Below are positions 7,496 to 14,008 of a stretch of DNA of 14,008 nt, piece by piece (position 1 is the first letter of the stretch; each line of letters opens with the position of its first letter). The DNA comes from Fidelibacterota bacterium (lineage in GTDB: Bacteria > Fidelibacterota > BS150m-G59), in contig JADHUZ010000006.1 of assembly GCA_016784265.1 (NCBI GenBank), positions 1-14,008 of the forward strand, in the 5' to 3' direction. The translations under genes were made by a program, and so were the position numbers. The notes beneath the pieces were generated by a model. The model made no database searches. It was not told where the DNA came from and was given only the letters and a program-made list of their open reading frames with translations.

Positions 7496-7579
7496 TCACG
7501 CAACATTTTCTAAAAGGGGCTTCTGAAAAACAACAATATCAGCAAACATAATTGCGGCAAGTTTGCTTTTAATTTTCAT
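7496..7579 (-). pseudogene. N-terminal remnant of a class III adenylate cyclase
   Basis: A 27-codon frame begins with ATG at 7579, preceded by AAGGAAAATCT (a good ribosome site), and ends at TGA 7496-7498. Its residues 6-16, KLAAIMFADIV, match the characteristic first strand of class III adenylate/guanylate cyclase catalytic domains (usual form KLAAIMFTDIVGYT), which contains the metal-binding Asp. After that the expected Gly is Val (VFQKPLLENVA) and the frame stops; beyond it lies the antisense of the acylase gene. So the cyclase has been truncated to its first strand. It follows valS by 53 bases, on the same strand and past the dispersed repeat. A functional micropeptide is possible but there is no evidence for one. 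The match is short, so identity is moderately sure. Confidence 0.55.
7541..7576 (+). terminator. Possible rho-independent terminator of the acylase gene
   Basis: AGCAAAC (7541-7547) pairs perfectly with GTTTGCT (7561-7567) around a 13-base loop, followed by TTTAATTTT. It is about 80 bases after the acylase stop. The large loop and the broken T-run make it a modest terminator. It overlaps the cyclase remnant on the other strand, whose codons could produce the symmetry by chance. Confidence 0.4.
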
Positions 7580-7594
7580 AGATTTTCCTTATTA

Positions 7595-7626
7595 GCCACA
7601 GATTACACGGATTTCACAGATGATTT
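7595..7626 (-). repeat. Dispersed ATCTGTG repeat, copy 2 (three 9-base units)
   Basis: On the minus strand this reads ATCTGTGAA, ATCCGTGTA, ATCTGTGGC, three variants of a 9-base unit in tandem. The 20 bases at 7595-7614 differ from those at 76-95 by one base. It starts within 20 bases of the valS stop codon, between valS and the cyclase remnant. Confidence 0.75.
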
Positions 7627-7632
7627 ATGATT

Positions 7633-10296
7633 TTATTGTTCATTCCTAATTCCCAATTCCCTCAAGTGTTCTTCCAGTTTTGCCAGTTTTTCGCGGTATT
7701 TCTCTATTTTTTCGCGTTCTGAATTGACGACTTCTTCTGGCGCACGTGAGATGAAATTCTCGTTTGAGAGTTTTCCTTGCGTGTTTTGGATCAGTTTTTT
7801 GGTTTTTTCAATTTCTTTGGAAAGTCGCGATCGTTCCGCTTCCAAATCAACAAGTCCAGCCATCGGAATGAAAATCTCCAATTTTCCAGCAACGGTTTTT
7901 GCGCAATTTTCGGGTGCTTCGCCATTTTCGCTGATTTCCAAATTTTCCACTTTTGCAAGTAATTTCAAAACAGCCATATCGGATTTGATGATAGCAAGTT
8001 CGGAAACATCTCCTCGAAAAAGGGCATCAATTTTCTTCCCCGGCGGCACATTCATTTCGCCACGCAAATTTCGCAAAGCCGTCGCAACTTCGACTATCAA
8101 TTTCATCTCTTTTTCCACAGAATCATCGAACCATTTCTCGTCAACTTCGGGGAATTCTGCGATGATTAAATCAGGCTCATTTTCCGATTTTATTTTTTGC
8201 CAAATCTCTTCCGTCGCAAACGGCGTGTAGGCGTGCATCAATTTTAGAATATTTTTCAAAACGTGCATCGCCACGGAAATGGCGACTTCTTTTCGTTTCG
8301 CATCATCGCCGAAAAAGCGTTCCTTAATCATTTCGATGTACCAATCGCAAAATTCAGCCCAAATAAATTCATACAGCGCCTTCGCCGTATGATCAAATTT
8401 GAAATCATCCATGAGTTTGTCAGTTCTGACGATGACGTGATTCAGTCGTGATAAAATCCAGCGGTCGGCTATTTCGAGATTTTCGATTTTATCCAGAGAT
8501 TTCACTTCTGTTTTTTCGGCATTCATTAGCACAAATCGTGACGCATTCCACAATTTGTTCATGAAATTCCTACCTTCTTCCATCTTTTCTTCACTGAACA
8601 AAATATCCAATCCTTGCGGTGCGAGTCGCATCAAGCCAAACCGAATTGCATCGGCGCCGTATTTTTCAAAAAGGTCAATCGGATCTGGCGAATTTCCGAG
8701 CGATTTGCTCATTTTTCGTCCCTGCCCATCGCGGATAATTCCTGTAAAATAAACATCCGTAAACGGAATTTCGTTTTTGAATTGCAAGCCAGCCATAATC
8801 ATTCTGGCAATCCAGAAAAATATGATATCCGGTCCCGTGATGATTAAATCTGTGGGATAGAATTTTTTCTGAGTTTGCGTTTTTTGTGGCCAGCCCATTG
8901 TCGCAAAGGGCCAAAGCCACGATGAAGACCATGTGTCCAGCACATCGGAATCTTGCCGGAGGTTTTCATTTTTTCCACAATTTGGACATTTTTGCGGTTT
9001 TTCGATTGCGCAAATTTCCGTTTTTTCACAAGTTTCGCAATACCAAATTGGAATGCGATGTCCCCACCAAAGTTGCCGAGAAATGCACCAATCCCGAATA
9101 TTATCAAGCCAGTGAAAATAAGTTTTTTCCCAATGTTTCGGATGAAATTTGATAGTACCGTCTTTCACAACCTGTTTCGCATCTTTTGCCATTTTTTCCA
9201 TCGAAATAAACCATTGCTTCGAAAGATACGGTTCGACAACGGCATCAGTGCGCTCAGAATGGCCGACGCTGTGCGTGTAATCCTCGATTTTTTCGATTAA
9301 ATTCAGCGATTCCAATTTTTCTAAAACAAGTTCTCGGGCTTCCTCACGAGTTAGTCCGATAAAATCTTTTCCGGCTTTTGCGTTCATCGTTGCATCGGGA
9401 TTCATCACATTGATGATATCCAAATTGTGCCGCTGTCCCATTTCAAAATCGTTCGGATCGTGCGCCGGTGTAACTTTGACCGCACCAGTTCCAAATTCCA
9501 AATCCACGTAGGAATCCGCAAAAATCGGAATTTCTCGATTCTGAATTGGCAAAATGACAGATTTACCGATTTTGGATTTGTATCGCTTATCGTTGGGATT
9601 CACAGCGATTCCAGTATCGCCGAGCATCGTTTCCGGTCTCGTCGTTGCGACGATGACGTGTCCTGAGCCGTCTTTGTATGGATATTTGAAATACCACAAC
9701 TTGCTCTGATGCTCACGATAAATCACTTCTTCATCGGAAAGTGCGGTTTGCCCGACAGGATCCCAATTGATAATACGCTCTCCGCGATAAATCAAACCAT
9801 CGTTGTAAAGTCGCACAAATGCTTCCAAAACAGCACGTGAATAATTTTCGTCCATCGTGAAGACTTCCCGCTCCCAATCGCAAGATGCACCGAGCCGCTT
9901 GAGTTGTTCGATAATTATTCCGCCAAATTTTTCTTTCCATTCCCACGCATGTTCGAGGAATTTCTCGCGCCCGATTTTGCGTTTGTTGATGCCTTTTTCT
10001 TTCAACATTTTGGTAACTTTTGCTTCTGTCGCAATCGAGGCATGATCAGTGCCGGGAAGCCACAAAGTTTCCATTCCTTTTTGGCGAGCGCGACGGATGA
10101 GAATGTCTTGCATCGTGTTGTTCAAAACGTGTCCCATCGTGAGCATTCCTGTTACATTTGGAGGAGGAATCGTGATGCAGTATTTCGGTTTGTCGGAGTT
10201 TTCGTCTGCACGAAAATGCCCCATTTCATTCCAATGTTCATACCATTTTCTTTCCGCAATTTGCGGATTGTATCGCTTCTCAAGTTCTGTGGTCAA
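7633..10296 (-). CDS. valS: Valyl-tRNA synthetase
   Basis: Class I synthetase that charges tRNA-Val in the cytoplasm and edits mischarged threonine. Its 887 residues hold the full architecture. The HIGH region is PPPNVTGMLTMGH (44-56), unusual in having Thr53 where most have His. The CP1 editing domain carries TTRPETMLGDTG (218-229) and TPAHDPNDF (276-284). A zinc ribbon has C420-x2-C423 and C437-x2-C440. GRKMSKS lies at 526-532, an anticodon-binding domain follows, and the ValRS-specific C-terminal coiled coil is at about 815-885. The start is TTG at 10296, supported by GGAGGA five bases upstream inside the last codons of the preceding gene; the preceding stop (10297-10299) abuts the start with no gap. 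The DVLDTWSSSWLWPFATMGWP block is of the Bacteroidetes/FCB-like type. Confidence 0.97.
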   Translation of the reverse strand: MTTELEKRYNPQIAERKWYEHWNEMGHFRADENSDKPKYCITIPPPNVTGMLTMGHVLNNTMQDILIRRARQKGMETLWLPGTDHASIATEAKVTKMLKEKGINKRKIGREKFLEHAWEWKEKFGGIIIEQLKRLGASCDWEREVFTMDENYSRAVLEAFVRLYNDGLIYRGERIINWDPVGQTALSDEEVIYREHQSKLWYFKYPYKDGSGHVIVATTRPETMLGDTGIAVNPNDKRYKSKIGKSVILPIQNREIPIFADSYVDLEFGTGAVKVTPAHDPNDFEMGQRHNLDIINVMNPDATMNAKAGKDFIGLTREEARELVLEKLESLNLIEKIEDYTHSVGHSERTDAVVEPYLSKQWFISMEKMAKDAKQVVKDGTIKFHPKHWEKTYFHWLDNIRDWCISRQLWWGHRIPIWYCETCEKTEICAIEKPQKCPNCGKNENLRQDSDVLDTWSSSWLWPFATMGWPQKTQTQKKFYPTDLIITGPDIIFFWIARMIMAGLQFKNEIPFTDVYFTGIIRDGQGRKMSKSLGNSPDPIDLFEKYGADAIRFGLMRLAPQGLDILFSEEKMEEGRNFMNKLWNASRFVLMNAEKTEVKSLDKIENLEIADRWILSRLNHVIVRTDKLMDDFKFDHTAKALYEFIWAEFCDWYIEMIKERFFGDDAKRKEVAISVAMHVLKNILKLMHAYTPFATEEIWQKIKSENEPDLIIAEFPEVDEKWFDDSVEKEMKLIVEVATALRNLRGEMNVPPGKKIDALFRGDVSELAIIKSDMAVLKLLAKVENLEISENGEAPENCAKTVAGKLEIFIPMAGLVDLEAERSRLSKEIEKTKKLIQNTQGKLSNENFISRAPEEVVNSEREKIEKYREKLAKLEEHLRELGIRNEQ

Positions 10297-10803
10297 TTAA
10301 TCCTCCAAAATCAGGCTGAACGCCGTGGTGAGCTTTTTCACATCTAAATTTGCTTGCCGCAATCGCAGAGAAAGGATTTTTCCGATATTTCTCATTAGCA
10401 AATATCCTACTCCCGAGTGTTTTTCGCAGATTCGCAAAACCATCTCATTTCCCAAAATTCCCAATGTGCACGCGGTTTTGCTTGTTACTGTTGCGCTGCG
10501 TTGATCGAATCCGCCCAGCACGGTCATTTCGCCAAAAATGGGAAAATCATCACTATTTAGCCGAGTGATTGATTTGTCTTTTTTCTCAATTTGGCCTTTG
10601 GTGATTTTTAAAGTTAGTGATTGCGAAATGATGACTTCGCCATTCAAGAGCAAAACAATTGATTTGCCAAGTTCACCTTCATGAAATATTTCCATGCCAT
10701 TTTCTAATTCTTGCAACTGCATTTTATCGGCGAATAATGCGATTTGCTCATCGTTCATATTTTCAAAAATGCTAAAATTTCTCAATAGTTTTATATTCAT
10801 CAC
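10297..10803 (-). CDS. Stand-alone cyclic nucleotide-binding domain protein
   Basis: A 168-residue cytoplasmic protein made of one cNMP-binding (CRP-type) domain without a DNA-binding domain. The domain begins LLRNFSIFENMNDEQI (6-21). The phosphate-binding cassette is F90-G-E-M followed by QRSATV (101-106), keeping the Glu (92) and Arg (102) that contact the ribose and phosphate of cAMP/cGMP. A longer linker (SLTLKITKGQIEKKDKS, 62-78) sits inside the beta-roll. The C-terminal helix LLMRNIGKILSLRLRQANLD is like the dimerisation helix of the family, and no helix-turn-helix follows. The start is GTG at 10803 or the adjacent ATG at 10800, after AGGA. It lies 6-9 bases after the K+ channel stop and directly abuts valS. 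A role as a detached gating subunit of the channel is inference. Confidence 0.85.
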   Translation of the reverse strand: MMNIKLLRNFSIFENMNDEQIALFADKMQLQELENGMEIFHEGELGKSIVLLLNGEVIISQSLTLKITKGQIEKKDKSITRLNSDDFPIFGEMTVLGGFDQRSATVTSKTACTLGILGNEMVLRICEKHSGVGYLLMRNIGKILSLRLRQANLDVKKLTTAFSLILED

Positions 10804-10809
10804 TTTTTC

Positions 10810-11988
10810 CTATTCAATTACAATTGCGACTTCGCCTTTTTGTATTTCGTAATCAGACGCTGGATTGATATTCAAATAAATTCGGTTATCGTCAATTAAA
10901 CTGTGCCCGGTAGCCTCCAATTTTCGAGCGATAAAATGATCTATCTGACTCGTATCAGAAGATAAAAAATCAGAGAGTTTTAGAGCGTTGCCATGAATAT
11001 CTTTTGAAAAGACACCGATTAAAACTTTACCCGCACCCTTGAAATAATCAAATAACTGCCTGTATGGCTTGCCCAGATATTGATTCGGGATAGCGACCTG
11101 TCTGATTCTGTTTTTCGTCTGAACATCAAGCAAATCCTTCACAGCCTGCGAAACGCCTGTTTCAAGCACATGAGATGCCAGCATAAATCCGCTAAACTCA
11201 TCGCTGATGATGATTTCATCTGCTTTCGCTCTTTTCAAATGCAGGCGATTATTCCGATCCAGCAACATCGCGACGACTTTAATTGAGGAATCAATCCCTT
11301 TAATTGTCAGCGTCGCGAGAATCGTTTTTTCATCGGTTTCACTCTGGGATCTTGTTGCCGTTACAAGATCAAAATTTGGGATCAAAATAACGGCACGAGC
11401 ATTTTCTACAGAAGCCCGATTCAATACGGATTCTCTTGTGAAATCACCGCGAACGAATCGCACATTATGCTCTTCATATTTGGGCAAAATCGTTTCGATT
11501 TGATCCTGCGATAATTCGTTGACCAAAATGACACCGAGCGGTTCTTGCGATAATTCTAAAATGGAATTCAGGACGGATTCAGCATTGCTATTCCATCCGC
11601 ATAAAATGATATGATTTTCCATATTCTGTTTCTCCAATCCTTTTCCTTCTCTGAGTTTTCGAGTAACATACAGGGACGAGACGAGACCCGTTAAAATAGC
11701 CACCATGATAATGCCTGAAAAAATAACAAATCCGCCGACAAATCTTCCGCCCAGCGTTATTGGTTCTTGGCTACCATAGCCGACAGTTGTCATCGTAACG
11801 ATTGCCCACCAGATGCTATTGATTAAAGAATCGAATTCGACGGGATTCTCTAAATGCTCAAAATGCCACGCTAAATATCCACCAATGATTTGAATCAATC
11901 CGATTATGAGGACAATCGCAACTATTGGCGATGTAACGAATCGTGTCAAATATGTGAGATTTCGCGTTATTTTATTGAACGTAGCCAT
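10810..11988 (-). CDS. Two-TM potassium channel with RCK (TrkA-N/TrkA-C) domains
   Basis: An inner-membrane K+ channel subunit of MthK/Kch type, 392 residues. TM1 is about 19-42. The pore helix and selectivity filter are at 55-72, with filter TVGYG (68-72) as in K+ channels. TM2 is about 82-108 and includes the hinge-like GGFVIFSGIIM. An RCK_N domain runs from about 125 (HIILCGWNSNAESVLNSI), very like the CGW motif of MthK, and contains RFVRGDFTRESVLNRASVENARAVIL. RCK_C covers about 300-392 (IRQVAIPNQYLGKPYRQL). It starts at ATG 11988, 34 bases after the rlmD stop; its ribosome site is weak. The channel is probably tetrameric and gated by a ligand on the RCK ring, and the adjacent cNMP-binding gene suggests a cyclic nucleotide input. 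Confidence 0.93.
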   Translation of the reverse strand: MATFNKITRNLTYLTRFVTSPIVAIVLIIGLIQIIGGYLAWHFEHLENPVEFDSLINSIWWAIVTMTTVGYGSQEPITLGGRFVGGFVIFSGIIMVAILTGLVSSLYVTRKLREGKGLEKQNMENHIILCGWNSNAESVLNSILELSQEPLGVILVNELSQDQIETILPKYEEHNVRFVRGDFTRESVLNRASVENARAVILIPNFDLVTATRSQSETDEKTILATLTIKGIDSSIKVVAMLLDRNNRLHLKRAKADEIIISDEFSGFMLASHVLETGVSQAVKDLLDVQTKNRIRQVAIPNQYLGKPYRQLFDYFKGAGKVLIGVFSKDIHGNALKLSDFLSSDTSQIDHFIARKLEATGHSLIDDNRIYLNINPASDYEIQKGEVAIVIE

Positions 11989-12022
11989 TGCCGATTTTAC
12001 TGTTTCTGCCCAAATTTTCCAG

Positions 12023-13441
12023 TCATTGTTTGCCTTGTTTTTTGGTGAGTTTTACGACAGTTTCGATGTGTGGCGTGTGTGGGAACATATCCACAGGTTG
12101 AGTTTTTTCGATATCATAGTTTGTTTCGGCGCAGAGCCATTTCAAATCCCGCGCCTGGGTTGCAGGATTGCAGGAAATGTACACAATCGTGCGCGGCTTT
12201 TGCTCGGCGATTCTTCGTGCGGTCTTTTCTGTAATCCCTGCTCGTGGCGGATCCAAAATCACAACATCCGGTGAAGGAAGGTTCTGCTTTTCGTCCGGTA
12301 GATTGCGGAAGAGCTTGTTCACATCGCCCAAGACAAATCGTGCGTTGTAAATTTCGTTGTTCATCGCATTTCGTTTGGCATCTTCAACAGCGGAAGGCAC
12401 GACTTCCATGCCGATTATTTCTTTGCAATCTCGGGCAAGGAATAATCCGATAGTGCCTGTGCCGCAAAACAGATCATACACGACATCCTCTGTCTGCAAA
12501 TCGGCAAAATCACGGGCGATATCATACAAAACTTTCGCCTGATGTGTGTTTGTTTGGAAGAATGAGTAGGCAGAGATATCGAAAGTCAAATCATTAATTT
12601 TTTCGTGGATGGTTTCGTTTCCATCAATGAGATTGATATCATCGGTATAAGCCACATTTCCCTTGCCGCCTTGAACACCATTCAAAAATGAAGCGATTTG
12701 CGGAAATTTTTCTTTGAAAATCTTGCTCAATGGCAGGAGTTTTTTCGGATCATCGTAATTTGTTACGACGTTTACCATGATTTCACCTGTATTGGCTCCC
12801 TCGCGGATAACCAAATATCGCAAAAAACCCTCGTGCTCACGCAAATCGTATAATTTAAGTTTGGATTCGAGGGCAAATTGCTTGACCGTTTGGAATATAT
12901 CGTTGCCTATTTCCGAGAGTAGATGACAATGCTCAAGGTCAAGAACTTTATCATAGCGTCCGGGAGCGTGCAGACCGAAGGCAAAATCATCCGGCGTGCC
13001 GGGATCGTTTTCTGCGCAGTGCCAGCGAGAGTTAGCAAAGGTGAATTCCATCTTATTGCGATAGCGGTAATTCGGATCTGCGCCGAGAGTTGCCGGAACC
13101 TCCAAATTCTTGAAACCCCCGATGCGCTGGATATGCGCTACAACGTGTTCGCGTTTATATTCGAGCTGTTTTTCGTATGGTACATTCTGAAACTTACAGC
13201 CACCACAATCAGCGAAATGCTTACAAGTGGGTGGAATTTCATCTGGCGCTTTTTCCAGGACCTTAGACACGCGTGCTTCGAGGAAATTCGAACGTTTTTT
13301 TATGATATGAACGAGAACAGTTTGCCCCGGAATCGCATCCGGGACGAAAATCACAGCGCGGTCGTGGCGTGCGATGCCACTACCGCCGAATGCCAGAGAT
13401 TTAATTTTTAATTTTAACTCGTCACCTTTGTTAATTGTCAT
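12023..13441 (-). CDS. rlmD: 23S rRNA (uracil-5-)-methyltransferase, RlmD/RumA type
   Basis: SAM-dependent enzyme that methylates C5 of a uridine, U1939 of 23S rRNA in E. coli RlmD; related RlmCD enzymes act on two sites, so the exact target is not certain. Its 472 residues contain an N-terminal TRAM domain (about 1-62), the iron-sulfur cluster cysteines C73, C79, C82 and C172, a SAM-binding motif DLFCGTGTIG (323-332), ILDPPRAGI (395-403), the catalytic cysteine C424 in SCNP, and the general-base E460 in HIET. All needed residues are present. It starts with ATG at 13441, seven bases after AAGGAA. It is the first gene of the rlmD - K+ channel - cNMP-binding - valS cluster. Confidence 0.93.
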   Translation of the reverse strand: MTINKGDELKLKIKSLAFGGSGIARHDRAVIFVPDAIPGQTVLVHIIKKRSNFLEARVSKVLEKAPDEIPPTCKHFADCGGCKFQNVPYEKQLEYKREHVVAHIQRIGGFKNLEVPATLGADPNYRYRNKMEFTFANSRWHCAENDPGTPDDFAFGLHAPGRYDKVLDLEHCHLLSEIGNDIFQTVKQFALESKLKLYDLREHEGFLRYLVIREGANTGEIMVNVVTNYDDPKKLLPLSKIFKEKFPQIASFLNGVQGGKGNVAYTDDINLIDGNETIHEKINDLTFDISAYSFFQTNTHQAKVLYDIARDFADLQTEDVVYDLFCGTGTIGLFLARDCKEIIGMEVVPSAVEDAKRNAMNNEIYNARFVLGDVNKLFRNLPDEKQNLPSPDVVILDPPRAGITEKTARRIAEQKPRTIVYISCNPATQARDLKWLCAETNYDIEKTQPVDMFPHTPHIETVVKLTKKQGKQ

Positions 13442-13588
13442 GGTTTGTTCCTTATTCGTGGTCTGTAAAATACATTAAATTGTAAAGACAATGAAATTAG
13501 AAAATCTATCTTTCCGTTTTTCCCAAATTGCGATGAAAATCGGACTGCCACCGTAGAAAGGATAAACAACAATCCCGTTGCCAACACC

Positions 13589-13610
13589 AAAAAGCAAAAG
13601 ATTGCTCCTT
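13589..13610 (-). terminator. Hairpin downstream of the right-edge gene
   Basis: On the minus strand AAGGAGCAA pairs with TTGCTTTTT (nine pairs, two of them G-U) around a TCTT loop. It is about 60 bases after the stop of the gene at the right edge. The T-run is part of the stem and is not followed by more T, so termination is only possible, not clear. Confidence 0.3.
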
Positions 13611-13669
13611 CGCCACCAAAACGAAGTACAATGACAGCCCTGATTTTCTCAAAATTCGATCCAATCCCA

Positions 13670-14008
13670 CTAAAACGGAAGGTCTTTCGTAATCCAATCC
13701 CAAAATTTCGTAAATCCTTCTCGCATCCACGGCATCGAATCTTTCAAAACTTTCCGTGTTTTGACGAAAAATGTAACGATATTCTCCCGCGCGTTCTCTT
13801 GGGAAAGCACAGTGCCGCCGACACCGCTCCCCATGCCGAACACGATGGGCAGTTGCCCCTCGCCTTCTTTGATTTCGATGCGTAAAATGTTCCGAAACGG
13901 AATTCTTTTTTCAACATACGCTGAATCCGGATGCCGAGCAGTTCCGACAATCTCCGTTCCGATAATCTTTGCGTAGCCACCTTTGCTGACGAACTCAAAT
14001 CTCACGCT
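13670..14008 (-). CDS. Hypothetical protein, 5' end beyond the window
   Basis: The C-terminal 112 codons of a minus-strand gene; the frame is open up to the window edge (a GTG at 14005 is available but the frame continues before it), so it is probably partial. I do not recognise the family. The visible part starts with beta-rich sequence (RFEFVSKGGYAKIIGTEIVGT), then EKRIPFRNILRIEIKEGEG, which resembles small repeat-like strands of surface or scaffold proteins. A glycine-rich hydrophobic stretch FGMGSGVGGTVLS follows, which could be a membrane insertion. A charged helix ends in WMREGFTKFWDWITKDLPF. It is followed by about 230 bases before rlmD. That gap holds a hairpin and no convincing gene. 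Confidence 0.6.
   Translation of the reverse strand, partial: SVRFEFVSKGGYAKIIGTEIVGTARHPDSAYVEKRIPFRNILRIEIKEGEGQLPIVFGMGSGVGGTVLSQENARENIVTFFVKTRKVLKDSMPWMREGFTKFWDWITKDLPF

Noticed and set aside
9904-10347. Plus-strand frame of 147 codons
   Set aside because: Antisense of valS and the start of the cNMP-binding gene; no domain or ribosome site.
12023-12025. Possible further Sec readthrough at the rlmD TGA
   Set aside because: The protein ends normally for its family with all motifs before it, and the sequence after the stop shows no conserved motif.
12923-13411. Plus-strand frame of 162 codons
   Set aside because: Antisense of rlmD, whose catalytic and iron-sulfur residues are all present on the minus strand.
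13506-13730. 74-codon minus-strand frame starting at GTG 13730
   Set aside because: It overlaps the end of the right-edge gene in another frame, has a Trp/Cys-rich, low-plausibility composition and no ribosome site.

Overview
The window looks like chromosomal sequence of an AT-rich Gram-negative bacterium. Evidence for an outer membrane comes from an EnvC/LytM-type factor and a barrel-like protein with a BamE/SmpA-like tail. The ValRS has the Bacteroidetes/FCB-like form of its zinc and tryptophan-rich region, so a candidate phylum of that broad group is my best guess; this is inference. The organism must decode UGA as selenocysteine, because its own selD carries an in-frame UGA at the catalytic cysteine position.

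Layout. At 1-107 there is intergenic repeat material. At 108-5144 four minus-strand genes are packed in one overlapping operon, transcribed right to left: selD (selenophosphate synthetase, Sec form) -> barrel/TPR/BamE-like envelope protein -> EnvC-like degenerate M23 protein -> holB (clamp-loader delta'). Two of the junctions are 4-base GTGA overlaps. At 5145-5296 a short divergent region separates selD from a plus-strand penicillin-acylase-family Ntn hydrolase (5297-7462). At 7463-7632 the convergent gap holds a terminator-like hairpin, a dispersed repeat and what appears to be a 27-codon remnant of a class III adenylate cyclase. At 7633-13441 a second minus-strand operon reads rlmD -> RCK-type K+ channel -> stand-alone cyclic-nucleotide-binding protein -> valS. 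At 13670-14008 the 3' end of an unrecognised minus-strand gene runs off the window.

How the genes fit together. The first operon mixes selenium activation, envelope division/peptidoglycan control and replication, and shared overlaps suggest co-translation rather than one pathway. In the second operon, the K+ channel and the cyclic-nucleotide-binding protein are 6-9 bases apart and may form a two-subunit cAMP/cGMP-gated channel; the cyclase remnant past valS may be the relic of its signal source.

Most notable: the Sec-containing SelD with its own SECIS-like hairpin (any standard gene call would truncate it by about 21 residues, losing the active site), the cyclase remnant hidden in the convergent gap, and the repeat with 9-base period that follows the 3' ends of both minus-strand operons.
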